Positions 20,967 to 28,833 of a DNA stretch of 37,347 nucleotides are shown here, piece by piece. This DNA comes from JBFXIE01 sp050176255 (GTDB lineage Bacteria > Pseudomonadota > Gammaproteobacteria > Burkholderiales > Burkholderiaceae_C): assembly GCF_050176255.1 (NCBI RefSeq), contig NZ_JBFXIE010000033.1. One strand, 5' to 3'. The position numbers were made by a program, and so were the translations under genes. Position 1 is the first letter of the stretch. Each line of letters begins with the position of its first letter. Below the pieces are notes generated by a model. It was not told the DNA's origin and ran no database searches. It saw only the letters and a program-made list of their open reading frames with translations.

Positions 20967-22224
20967 CTGTGGCGCTGGCGCACGCGCCCCGCGCTGCGGC
21001 GCTGGCGTCGTGGCGCGACGGCATGGCCTACGGCCTGCTGGGCCTGCCGTTGGCGTTTGTCGCGCTGCCGCTGTACGTGGTGCTGCCGCACCACTACGCC
21101 ACCACCCTGGGCCTGCCGCTGGCCAGCGTGCAGCGCAGCCGCATCGTCGCCTGGCGCGAAGGCCCGGGGCTGGTCGGCGTGGTGGCGGCCAGCGGCTTGT
21201 CGGTGGTGGGCGGGGCGCGGCCCATGCTGGTGGCGTTTGCCGCCGCGCTGNNNNNNNNNNNNNNNNNNNNNNNNNNNNNNNNNNNNNNNNNNNNNNNNNN
21301 NNNNNNNNNNNNNNNNNNNNNNNNNNNNNNNNNNNNNNNNNNNNNNNNNNCAGCGTGCAGCGCAGCCGCATCGTCGCCTGGCGCGAAGGCCCGGGGCTGG
21401 TCGGCGTGGTGGCGGCCAGCGGCTTGTCGGTGGTGGGCGGGGCGCGGCCCATGCTGGTGGCGTTTGCCGCCGCGCTGGCGCTGGGCTGGCTGCTGTTGTG
21501 GCGCGCGCCGCGCCCGCACCCCGCAGCGCAGGCGCCCGCGCATGCCGCAGGCGCCGCGTTGTGGCGGTCGCTGGCGCAGCCGCTGGCGCAGGCAGACTTC
21601 AGGCGGTTGCTGGCGGTGTTCATGAGCAACGGCATTGCCAGCGCCGTGCCCGCGGCGCTGATGCTGTTTTTTGCGCAAGACCGGCTGCAGGCAACGCAGC
21701 CGCAGATCGCGCTGTTTCTGGTGCTGTATTTCGTCAGCGGCGCGCTGTCCATGCCCGTGTGGCTGCGCGTGGTGGGCCGCGTGGGCCTGGAGCGCGCCTT
21801 GCTGGCCAGCATGCTGCTGGCCGTAGCCTGCTTTGGCTGGACGGCCGGCCTGGGCAGCGGGCAGGTGGCGGCGTTTGCCGTCATCTGCGCGCTGTCGGGC
21901 ATGGCCCTGGGGGCTGATCTGGCGCTGCCCGGCGCGCTGCTGGCGCGGCTGGTCGAGCGCCAGGGCGCCCAGGGCAACGGCGAGGGCGCCTACCTGGGCT
22001 GGTTCAACCTGGGCGCCAAGCTCAACCTGGCGCTGGCCGCCGGCGCCGCGCTGCCGCTGCTGCAATGGGCTGGCTACACCCCCGGCACCCAGGATGAGCA
22101 AGCCCTGCGGCACCTGGCCTGGGCCTACGCGCTGCTGCCCTGCGCGCTCAAGCTGCTGGCCGCTGCGCTGCTGCTGCGGCTGCTGATCCACCGTTCAACC
22201 ACCACTGCAGGAGTCAACCCATGA
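20963..22224 (+). CDS. MFS (GPH/MelB-like) transporter, broken by an assembly gap and apparently internally deleted
   Basis: The gene starts at ATG 20963 (overlapping the previous stop) and ends at 22224, but contains 100 Ns and an exact 127-bp duplication. Removing 227 nt restores one frame of 344 residues; without that, the halves are in different frames. The C-terminal half has six hydrophobic helices (ending LLRLLIHRSTTTAGVNP). The N-terminal half has only TM1 (MAYGLLGLPLAFVALPLYVV), then jumps from LGLPLASV to QRSRIVAWREGPGLVGVV, which in relatives is the TM5 region. About 70-80 residues (TM2-4) seem missing against a family norm near 400. Homologues occur with cfa/DUF1365 genes in singlet-oxygen regulons. 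Function here is uncertain. Confidence 0.75.
21124..21250. repeat. 127-bp exact duplicate flanking the gap, left copy
   Basis: Identical to 21351-21477. The length of exactly 127 is a common maximum assembler k-mer, which indicates two overlapping contig ends that were scaffolded with Ns rather than merged. Confidence 0.9.
21251..21350. other. Assembly gap of 100 Ns
   Basis: Placeholder-length run of N inside the MFS gene. Flanks are identical, so no real distance is implied. Confidence 0.98.
21351..21477. repeat. 127-bp exact duplicate flanking the gap, right copy
   Basis: Identical to 21124-21250. Collapsing one copy and the Ns (227 nt) puts both halves of the MFS gene in one frame. Confidence 0.9.
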
Positions 22225-22757
22225 CAACACGTCGCCACGCTTTGCTGGCCCTGCTGGCAGGCTCTGCCGCGCTGGCGGGCTGCGCCAGCCCGCAGGTCAC
22301 CGACTACGCCCGCGAGCGCCCGCTGCTGGAGCTGGACCGCTATTTCAACGGCCGCATCCTGGCCCACGGCATCTTCCAAAAACGCGGCGGCGAAGTGGTG
22401 CGCCGCTTCACCGTGGTGATGGACTGCCACTGGCAGGGCAACCAGGGCGTGCTGGACGAGGCCTTCACCTACTCGGACGGCACCACCCAGCGCCGCATCT
22501 GGCGGCTGACCAAGCACGAAGATGGCCGCTACACCGGCCGCGCCGACGACGTGGTGGGCGAGGCCCAGGGCCAGACGGCAGGCAACGCCTTTCGCTGGAA
22601 CTACACCTTGCGCCTGCCGGTGGACGGCAAGGAGTACGAGGTGCAGTTCGACGACTGGATGTTCCTGATCGATGACCGCGTGATGCTCAACCGCGCCACC
22701 ATGAGCAAGTTTGGCGTCTCGCTGGGCGAGGTGCTGCTGTCGTTTACCAAACAGTAA
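22221..22757 (+). CDS. DUF3833 lipoprotein
   Basis: A 178-residue lipoprotein. The signal MTTRRHALLALLAGSAALAGC ends in the lipobox ALAGC. DUF3833 features follow: LELDRYFNGRILAHGIFQKR, RFTVVMDCHWQGNQGVLDE, FTYSDGTTQRRIWRL and a terminal FDDWMFLIDDRVMLNRATMS segment. The family has no known function but is a fixed companion of chalcone-isomerase-like, SDR and cfa genes. The ATG overlaps the MFS stop by 4 bp. It is probably an outer- or inner-membrane-anchored periplasmic component of the lipid pathway. Confidence 0.88.
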   Translation: MTTRRHALLALLAGSAALAGCASPQVTDYARERPLLELDRYFNGRILAHGIFQKRGGEVVRRFTVVMDCHWQGNQGVLDEAFTYSDGTTQRRIWRLTKHEDGRYTGRADDVVGEAQGQTAGNAFRWNYTLRLPVDGKEYEVQFDDWMFLIDDRVMLNRATMSKFGVSLGEVLLSFTKQ

Positions 22758-22768
22758 GGAGCCAGGCC

Positions 22769-23551
22769 GTGCCCCTCAACCCTGCAATCACCGACTGGCG
22801 CGGCAAGCGCGTGTGGCTGGTGGGCGCCTCCAGCGGCATCGGCCGGGCACTGGCCGCGCAGCTGCACGAGCGCGGCGCGCAGGTGATCGTGTCGGCGCGC
22901 CAGCAAGCCCTGCTGCATGATTTTGTGCAGGCCCACCCCGGCAGCCAGGCCGCCGCACTGGACGTGACGGACGCAGCGGCCGTGCAGACCACCGCCCGGC
23001 GCCTGCTGGCCGACGGCCCGCTGGACCTGGTGTGCTACTGCGCCGGTCACTACCAACCCATGCGCGCCGATGCGCTGGACCTGCCCGAGCTGCTGCGCCA
23101 CCAGCAGGTCAACCTGACCGGCGCGTTGCTGGTGCTGGCCGCCGTGGTGCCCGGGCTGCTGGCGTCGGCCCGCGTTGGGCGCGCGCCGCACCTGAGCCTG
23201 GTGGCCAGCGTGGCAGGCTGGCGCGGCCTGCCGCAGAGCCTGGCCTATGGCCCCACCAAGGCGGCGCTCATCAACCTGGCCGAGACGCTGTTTCTGGACC
23301 TGCGCCCCCAGGGCGTGGGTGTGAGCGTGGTCAACCCGGGCTTCGTCGATACGCCGCTGACGCGGCAAAACACCTTTGCCATGCCCGCGCTGCTGACCCC
23401 GCAGCAGGCCGCCGCCGCCATCCTGCACGGCTGGGCGCGCGGGCAGTTCGAGCTGCACTTTCCGCGCCGCTTCACGCTGTGGCTCAAGCTGCTGCGCGTG
23501 CTGCCCTACCGCTGGTACTTTGCGCTGGTGCACCGCATGACGGGGCTGTAA
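22769..23551 (+). CDS. Short-chain dehydrogenase/reductase
   Basis: A 260-residue classical SDR. VWLVGASSGIGRALAAQL carries the cofactor motif (TGxxxGIG type, with GAS), CYCAGHYQPM replaces NAG, LSLVASVAGWRGLP carries the catalytic Ser, and YGPTKAALINLAE is YxxxK. The NPGFVDTPLT motif after it is also classical. The C-terminus is extended and hydrophobic (RFTLWLKLLRVLPYRWYFAL), suggesting membrane association with a lipid substrate. It starts at GTG 22769, with TAAGGAG 8 bp upstream. It lies 11 bp after DUF3833 and 3 bp before the NTF2-like gene. Confidence 0.9.
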   Translation: MPLNPAITDWRGKRVWLVGASSGIGRALAAQLHERGAQVIVSARQQALLHDFVQAHPGSQAAALDVTDAAAVQTTARRLLADGPLDLVCYCAGHYQPMRADALDLPELLRHQQVNLTGALLVLAAVVPGLLASARVGRAPHLSLVASVAGWRGLPQSLAYGPTKAALINLAETLFLDLRPQGVGVSVVNPGFVDTPLTRQNTFAMPALLTPQQAAAAILHGWARGQFELHFPRRFTLWLKLLRVLPYRWYFALVHRMTGL

Positions 23552-23554
23552 CGT

Positions 23555-24037
23555 ATGACCTGTCTTGCAGACACACAGGCGGCAGCCGCCCGGCTGGCGC
23601 AGCTGTACGAGCAGCTCACCCCCGACCATCTGGACCACCTGGCTGACTATTACGCGGCCGATGCGCGCTTCAAAGACCCGTTCAACGATGTGCGCGGCGT
23701 GCCCGCTATCCGTGCCATCTTTGCCCACATGTTCGCCAGCCTGGATCAGCCGCGCTTTGTGGTCACGCAGCAGCTGGCGCAGGGCACGCAGGCCTTTCTG
23801 GCGTGGGAGTTCCACTTTCGGCTGCGGCGCTGGCAGGCGGGCGTGGACCAGTGCATCCACGGCGCCACGCTGGTGCACTTTGACGCCACCGGCCGCGTGA
23901 CGCTGCACCGCGATTACTGGGACACGTCCGAAGAGCTGTACCAAAAGCTCCCCGTCCTGGGGCCGCTCATGCGCTGGCTGCGCCGGGCCGGCTCCGCCAC
24001 CCACGATGCATGCCATGCTGACCCTTCACCACCTTGA
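23555..24037 (+). CDS. NTF2-like (SnoaL-type) protein
   Basis: A 160-residue cone-shaped-fold protein of the nuclear transport factor 2 superfamily. ARLAQLYEQLTPDHLDHLADYYAADARFKDPFNDVRG is the typical N-terminal helix plus first strand; ATLVHFDATGRVTLHRDYWDTSEELYQKLPVLG ends the core. Such proteins act as small isomerases, hydratases or ligand binders. In related clusters an NTF2-like gene follows the SDR, so it probably acts in the same pathway. The last 23 bp overlap the GST gene, which suggests coupling. Confidence 0.85.
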   Translation: MTCLADTQAAAARLAQLYEQLTPDHLDHLADYYAADARFKDPFNDVRGVPAIRAIFAHMFASLDQPRFVVTQQLAQGTQAFLAWEFHFRLRRWQAGVDQCIHGATLVHFDATGRVTLHRDYWDTSEELYQKLPVLGPLMRWLRRAGSATHDACHADPSPP

Positions 24038-24704
24038 AACCTCGCGCTCGCAGCGCATCCTGTGGCTGCTGGAAGAACTGGGCGTGCTCTACGCGCTGCG
24101 CCGCTACCCGCGCGACCCGGCCACCCGGCTGGCGCCGCCCGAGCTGAAAAAAGTGCACCCGCTGGGCAAGTCGCCGGTCATTACCGACGGCGATACGGTG
24201 GTGGCCGAGTCGGGCGCCATCATCGAATACCTGGCCGAGCGCTACGGCGCCCAGGCGAGTGCCGATCTGGCCCAGCTGGAGCCCGCCCGCGGCACGCCCG
24301 AGCACCGCGAGTGCCGCTTCTGGATGCACTACGCCGAGGGTTCGCTGATGAACTGGCTGGTCATGCAGCTGGTGTTTGACACCATCCCGCGCCAGCCCAT
24401 GCCGTTCTTTGTGCGCCCGATGGCCCGCGCGCTGTGCAGCGCCGTGCAGCACAAGCTGGTTGCACCCAATGTGCAGACCGCGCTGGCCTTCATCGACGCG
24501 CATCTGGCCCGGCACCGCTGGTTTGCCGGCGAGCACCTGACCATGGCCGACTTTCAGATGAGCTTTGCCGTCGAAGCCGCGCTGGCCCGCGGCGCCGGCC
24601 AGGCGGCCTGGCCGCACCTGAGCGCCTACGCCGGGCGCATGCGCCAGCGCCCGGCCTACCAGCGGGCGCTGGACAAAGGCGGGCCGGTGATGATGCCGCT
24701 GTAG
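24015..24704 (+). CDS. Glutathione S-transferase family protein
   Basis: A 229-residue GST. The N-terminal thioredoxin fold reads LTLHHLETSRSQRILWLLEELGV, with the catalytic Ser of the beta/nu-like class in SRSQR. KSPVITDGDTVVAESGAIIEYL holds the cis-Pro and the glutathione-binding ES pair. The all-helical C-terminal domain includes FAGEHLTMADFQMSF (N-capping box). ATG 24015 was chosen over ATG 24006 because the family starts MLTLHH; neither has a good ribosome site. It overlaps the NTF2 gene and closes the rightward operon; a role in detoxifying lipid peroxides would fit. No T-run terminator follows. Confidence 0.88.
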   Translation: MLTLHHLETSRSQRILWLLEELGVLYALRRYPRDPATRLAPPELKKVHPLGKSPVITDGDTVVAESGAIIEYLAERYGAQASADLAQLEPARGTPEHRECRFWMHYAEGSLMNWLVMQLVFDTIPRQPMPFFVRPMARALCSAVQHKLVAPNVQTALAFIDAHLARHRWFAGEHLTMADFQMSFAVEAALARGAGQAAWPHLSAYAGRMRQRPAYQRALDKGGPVMMPL

Positions 24705-24847
24705 CGGTGCCCACAGCCTCTAAACCCGGCGCCCAGCCCGCCCCGGCCGCGCGGTAGGCTTTCGACCACCACCGCGGGGCTGCATGCGCGTAACCATGTG
24801 TATTACCTTGCATCAAAGTGGCAAAATTTTTGTCTTACCATGCGGGC

Positions 24848-25627
24848 ATGACGACGCCCCCTCCCAGTCTTCCGCCCTGCAAAGCTTGCCAGGACAGGCC
24901 ACCGCTGTGCATCGACTTCAGCATGGCGTTTCAGCCCATAGTGGACATGCGCACGCGCCAGGTGTTTGCCTACGAGGCGCTGGCGCGTGGCCTGGACGGC
25001 GGTGGTGCGGCGCAGGTGCTGGGGCAGGTCAACGACGACAACCGCTACCAGTTCGACCAGGCGTGCCGGGTCAAGGCCGTGGGCCTGGCGGCCAGGCTGG
25101 GCATTGACAGCCATGTGAGCATCAACTTCCTGCCCAACGCGGTCTATGAGGCTGCCACCTGCATACGCGCCACCCTGGAGGCGGCGCGCCAGCACGGCTA
25201 CCCGACCGAGCGGCTCATTTTCGAGATCACCGAGAACGAGCGCCTGGTGGACAAGGAACACCTCAAAAACATCATCCGCGAATACCGCCGCAGGGGCTTC
25301 AAGACCGCCATTGATGACTTTGGCGCTGGCTACGCGGGCCTGAACCTGCTGGCGGAGTTTCAGCCCGACATCATCAAGCTGGACATGGACTTGGTGCGCC
25401 ACATCGACTCCGACCCGGTGCGACAGGCCATCGTGCAAGGCATCCTGGGCGTGTGCAAAGCCCTGAACATCGAGGTGATTGCCGAGGGCGTGGAGACTTT
25501 GGCCGAATACCAGCTGCTGCGCGCGCTTGGCATCTATTACTTTCAGGGCTACATGTTCGCGCGGCCGGCCTTCGAGGCATTGCCAACGGTGCAATGGCCC
25601 GCCGAGACCGATGCCGCTGGCGGGTGA
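24848..25627 (+). CDS. EAL-domain cyclic-di-GMP phosphodiesterase with short Cys-rich head
   Basis: A 259-residue stand-alone EAL protein. The EAL motif YEALARG is complete. Metal and substrate motifs follow: NFLPNA, EITENE, DDFGAGYAGLNLL (loop 6), KLDMDLVR (catalytic Lys), IAEGVET and FQGYMFARP. It is therefore predicted active in hydrolysing c-di-GMP to pGpG. The N-terminus holds C-x2-C-x6-C (CKACQDRPPLC), a possible metal or redox site, and no sensor domain. The EAL sequence resembles those of BLUF-EAL light sensors as I remember them, but no BLUF domain is present. ATG 24848 is likely; an in-frame GTG lies at 24818. It stands alone after the photobiology island. Confidence 0.85.
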   Translation: MTTPPPSLPPCKACQDRPPLCIDFSMAFQPIVDMRTRQVFAYEALARGLDGGGAAQVLGQVNDDNRYQFDQACRVKAVGLAARLGIDSHVSINFLPNAVYEAATCIRATLEAARQHGYPTERLIFEITENERLVDKEHLKNIIREYRRRGFKTAIDDFGAGYAGLNLLAEFQPDIIKLDMDLVRHIDSDPVRQAIVQGILGVCKALNIEVIAEGVETLAEYQLLRALGIYYFQGYMFARPAFEALPTVQWPAETDAAGG

Positions 25628-25735
25628 GGCACGGCAACCCCTGGCGACGCGGCGGGGTCATGCCGGGTCAGACCCGGCGCCGGGCCCGCGCCTGATTGCT
25701 CATCCGGCGGCCGCCTGACTGCCAGAATCGCGCCC

Positions 25736-27022
25736 ATGCAAGAACGCCCCCTCTACGCCAACGACTTTCTGCCGCCTGCAGCACCCCCGGCTCCCGGCCC
25801 TGCCGTGGTCGCCCCGGCCTTGTATCAGGCGGCCCTGGGGCCACTGAATGCCGCGCATTACCTGGCCGCCTTCGACAGGCTGGACGCGGCGGGGCGGGCT
25901 CTGCCGGGGTGGAACTGGGCGGCAGCCCTGTGCACCCCGGGCTGGCTGGTGTTTCACCGACTGTGGCGGTTTGCCCTGCTGTATCTGGCGGTGCTGGCTC
26001 TGGCGGGCCTACTGCTGTTTGGGGTGTGCCATGTCTGGCTGGCCCTGCCTTTGCCCATGACGGCGGGGCTGTTGCTGGCGCTGGGCCTGGTGGCGTGTGG
26101 AGTGCCCGGGCTGTATGGCGATGCGTTCTTGCACGCGCAGCTGCAGCAGCGCATTCACCGGGCGTTGTCGGCTGCGCCCAACCTGCGCCAGGCCAAGGAC
26201 TTGCTCGCGCAGCAGGCGGGCAGCCCGCGGCGGCTGATGGCGGTGGCGGCGGGCGGTCTGGGATTGGCGCTGTTTGCCGCGCTGGCCTGGGCCTGGCTGG
26301 CCGGTGGTTTGGGGCGTTACGTCGGCAGCAGCCTTCAGGCCCATCAGCTGGCGCAGCGCCCGCCTGCTGCTGCGGTGCAGCGGCCCGCGGCATCCGCTGT
26401 GCCTCAGTCAGCACCGCGGCACCAGTTGCTGCCGGCGCCCGTCTCGCCTGCGCCGGACGTTTCCGCCTCGTCGCCGTTGCCTTCGTCGGCTTTGCCACAG
26501 CCGCAGGCAAGCGTGCCCATGCCAGCGGGCGATGCCAGCGGGCCGTCGGCGTCTGCGTTCGGGGTGGCTGCGCAAAAGGCCCCGGCAATTGCTGCTGCCG
26601 TGCCGGCGGCAGCCCCTGCGGCGGTCGTCGAAAAAGCCCCTGAAAAAGCCCCAGAAAAAGCGACGCCCAAAACCTCTGACGCCCCGCCCGCAGCGTCGGC
26701 TGCATCTAACCCCGCGCGTGCGCGAGCCGCCGGTCCCGCCCAAAACGCGGCCCAGTCCCAGGGTAAATCCGCGCCCGCGCAGGACTCTGCGCGCCATCTC
26801 TACATCAACGTGGGCCTGTTTGCCAATCCGGCCAATGCCCGGCGGGCGCATGCGCGGCTGGTGCAGGCGGGCCTGCCTGCCACCGTCAGCCAGGTGGCAC
26901 GCGCCGATGGCCGGCAGCTGCAGCGCGTGCGCGTGGGGCCGTTTGCATCGGCCGCCCAGGCCAATGCGGCCGTCGAGCAGGTGCTGGCGCTGGGCCTGGA
27001 TGCGCGGCCCGCCGCTGAATAG
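25736..27022 (+). CDS. DUF2628-like membrane protein with C-terminal SPOR domain
   Basis: A 428-residue protein with three parts. The N-terminus has a DUF2628-like block, GWNWAAALCTPGWLVFHRLWRF, followed by hydrophobic helices (about 80-100 and 104-124). A further helix lies at about 165-190. A long Ala/Pro/Ser-rich linker (about 205-345) includes KAPEKAPEKA repeats. A SPOR domain ends it (about 350-425, HLYINVGLFANPANARRAH... LQRVRVGPFASAAQA). SPOR domains bind denuded peptidoglycan at division sites, so a septal or envelope role is likely. It follows the EAL gene after 108 bp that hold one GC-rich hairpin (25662-25678). Confidence 0.8.
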   Translation: MQERPLYANDFLPPAAPPAPGPAVVAPALYQAALGPLNAAHYLAAFDRLDAAGRALPGWNWAAALCTPGWLVFHRLWRFALLYLAVLALAGLLLFGVCHVWLALPLPMTAGLLLALGLVACGVPGLYGDAFLHAQLQQRIHRALSAAPNLRQAKDLLAQQAGSPRRLMAVAAGGLGLALFAALAWAWLAGGLGRYVGSSLQAHQLAQRPPAAAVQRPAASAVPQSAPRHQLLPAPVSPAPDVSASSPLPSSALPQPQASVPMPAGDASGPSASAFGVAAQKAPAIAAAVPAAAPAAVVEKAPEKAPEKATPKTSDAPPAASAASNPARARAAGPAQNAAQSQGKSAPAQDSARHLYINVGLFANPANARRAHARLVQAGLPATVSQVARADGRQLQRVRVGPFASAAQANAAVEQVLALGLDARPAAE

Positions 27023-27132
27023 CCTTGGCGCCTGGCGCGACGCTGGTGCTGCGCCGGTGTTACCCCTGGTCACGGCGGCGGAGCGCGCAGCGGGCTATGG
27101 TGCGCCCTTTGGGTGTGAGTGAGGACATGGAT

Positions 27133-27465
27133 ATGCAATTTCTCGCAAGCGCAGGCCGGTCAAGTGGCCTGGCAGGTTTGGTGGCGGCCGCGGTGCTGGC
27201 GCTGATGGTGGCTGGTTGCTCGTCGGTGGAGCCCACGGGCGCGGGCACCGCGCCGGTGGGCGGTGACTGCAGCGCCCAGGGCGCGCAATGGGCCGTGGGC
27301 AAGATGAGCACGGCCAAGGTGGTCGAGGAGGCACGCGTGCGCGCCGGCGCCCGCATGGCGCGGGTGCTGCGCCCAGGGCAGGCGATCACCAAAGAGTTCA
27401 ACTTTCAGAGGCTGAACCTGGATGTGGACGCCACCGGCGTCGTGGTGGGCGTGCGCTGCGGTTGA
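27133..27465 (+). CDS. I78-family peptidase inhibitor lipoprotein
   Basis: A 110-residue small lipoprotein. The signal (MQFLASAGRSSGLAGLVAAAV...) ends in the lipobox LMVAGC. The mature part has a Cys pair (GDCSAQG and the last VRCG) and the I78 core GARMARVLRPGQAITKEFNFQRLNLDVDATG. I78 inhibitors block serine proteases of the subtilisin and elastase type. ATG 27133 was chosen: GAGGA lies 7 bp upstream, while ATG 27127 is too near it. It converges with hemW, leaving 26 bp between the stops. Confidence 0.82.
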   Translation: MQFLASAGRSSGLAGLVAAAVLALMVAGCSSVEPTGAGTAPVGGDCSAQGAQWAVGKMSTAKVVEEARVRAGARMARVLRPGQAITKEFNFQRLNLDVDATGVVVGVRCG

Positions 27466-27491
27466 GGCGCAGGCCGTCGCCGCCGCGAAGC

Positions 27492-28736
27492 TCAGTCGGC
27501 CAGGAACAGCGACTGCAGGTCGCTTAAAAAATCAAAACCCCGCTCGGTCGGGCGCACGCGGCCCATGTCGCGGGTGATCAGGCCCTGGGCTTCGGCCTGC
27601 TGCAGTCCCCCGGCAATGGCCGTGAGCGGCAACCCCGTGCGCTCGGTGAAGTCTTGCAGCGCAAAGCCGCCGCGCAGGCGCAGTGCGTTCAGCATGAACT
27701 CGAAGGGCAGGTCGGCGCGGCGCACGTCGTCATCTTGCGCAATGGCCCGCCCGGCCAGCGCGCCCGCCATGTAGCGCTGCGGGTCGCGCAGGCGCACCTG
27801 GCGCACCACGCGGTGCGCAAAGCTGAGCTTGCTGTGTGCGCCCGCGCCAATGCCCAGGTAGTCGCCAAACTGCCAGTAATTGCGGTTGTGCAGGCACTGG
27901 TGGCCGTCACGCGCGTAGGCCGACACCTCGTAGCGCGCCAGTCCCGCTGCGCCGGTCAGCTCGGTGATGCGGTCGAGCATGGCGTATGCCTGGTCGTCCT
28001 CGGGCAGCGGCGGCGGGTACTTGGCAAAGTAGGTGTTCGGCTCGATCGTCAGGTGGTAGATGGAGATGTGCGGCGGCTGCAGCGCCAGCGCGGTGCGCAT
28101 GTCTTCGTCCAGCTCGGCCGCTGTCTGGCCGGGCAGGGCGTACATGATGTCCAGGTTGAAGGTGTCGAACGCCTGCGCGGCCTCGTCCACCGCGGCCAGC
28201 GCCTGCGCGCGGTCGTGCACGCGGCCCAGGGCCTGCAGGTGGCGGTCGTTGAAGCTTTGCACGCCAATCGACAGCCGCGTGACGCCCGCGCCGCGGTAGG
28301 CGCGAAAGCGCTCTTTTTCAAACGTGCCGGGGTTGGCTTCCAGCGTGATCTCGCAACCTGCGTCCAGGCGCAGCCGCGCGCGGATGTTGCCCAGCAGCCG
28401 GTCGATGGCCTGCGGCGCAAACAGGCTGGGCGTGCCGCCGCCAATGAAGATGCTGTGCACCGTGCGGCCCCAGATCAGGGGCAGGGCGGCCTCCAGGTCG
28501 GCCAGCAGTGCGTCGATGTAGCGCGCTTCGGGCACGCCCTCGCCGCACTGAGCCTCGTGCGAGTTGAAGTCGCAGTATGGGCATTTGCGCAGGCACCACG
28601 GCAGGTGCACGTACAGCGATAGCGGCGGCAGGCTGGTCAGTTGCAGCAGACCCGGGCGCATGTAGTGCTGCACGTCGCGCAGGGGGGCGCCAGACTGCGC
28701 ACCAGCGTGCTCGGCGGGGTGAATGGGGATGGTCAT
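27492..28736 (-). CDS. hemW: Radical SAM heme chaperone HemW
   Basis: A 414-residue radical SAM protein. YVHLPWCLRKCPYCDF carries the CxxxCxxC cluster motif plus the following Phe typical of HemW/HemN. IFIGGGTPSLF, LEANPGTFE and LSIGVQSFNDRHLQALGR follow. The C-terminal HemN_C domain is present (ERTGLPLTAIAGGLQQAEAQGLI). HemW binds heme and hands it to respiratory enzymes; bacterial members of this type lack the fourth cysteine that HemN uses for catalysis. It is the third gene of the rph-rdgB-hemW set, 97 bp after rdgB, that gap holding a dispersed repeat. Confidence 0.93.
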   Translation of the reverse strand: MTIPIHPAEHAGAQSGAPLRDVQHYMRPGLLQLTSLPPLSLYVHLPWCLRKCPYCDFNSHEAQCGEGVPEARYIDALLADLEAALPLIWGRTVHSIFIGGGTPSLFAPQAIDRLLGNIRARLRLDAGCEITLEANPGTFEKERFRAYRGAGVTRLSIGVQSFNDRHLQALGRVHDRAQALAAVDEAAQAFDTFNLDIMYALPGQTAAELDEDMRTALALQPPHISIYHLTIEPNTYFAKYPPPLPEDDQAYAMLDRITELTGAAGLARYEVSAYARDGHQCLHNRNYWQFGDYLGIGAGAHSKLSFAHRVVRQVRLRDPQRYMAGALAGRAIAQDDDVRRADLPFEFMLNALRLRGGFALQDFTERTGLPLTAIAGGLQQAEAQGLITRDMGRVRPTERGFDFLSDLQSLFLAD

Positions 28737-28754
28737 GTTGCTGCAAAAGTTGCT

Positions 28755-28789
28755 GCAAAAATCATAGCTGCCCGCGCTGGTGTTTTATG
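28755..28789. repeat. Dispersed repeat, copy 4
   Basis: CAAAAATCATAGCTGCCCGC core with GTTTTATGGGCT after it, in the rdgB-hemW gap, 18 bp upstream of the hemW start. Confidence 0.6.
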
Positions 28790-28833
28790 GGCTGGGGCCC
28801 GAAAACGCTTCAAGTGCAACCTCCAGCGCGGCA

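Noticed and set aside
20963..22224. True frameshift in the MFS gene
   Set aside because: The frame change across the Ns disappears when the duplicated 127 bp and the Ns are collapsed, so it is an assembly artefact.
25662..25678. GCCGGGT-CAG-ACCCGGC hairpin as terminator of the EAL gene
   Set aside because: Good stem but no T-run follows; left out as a terminator.
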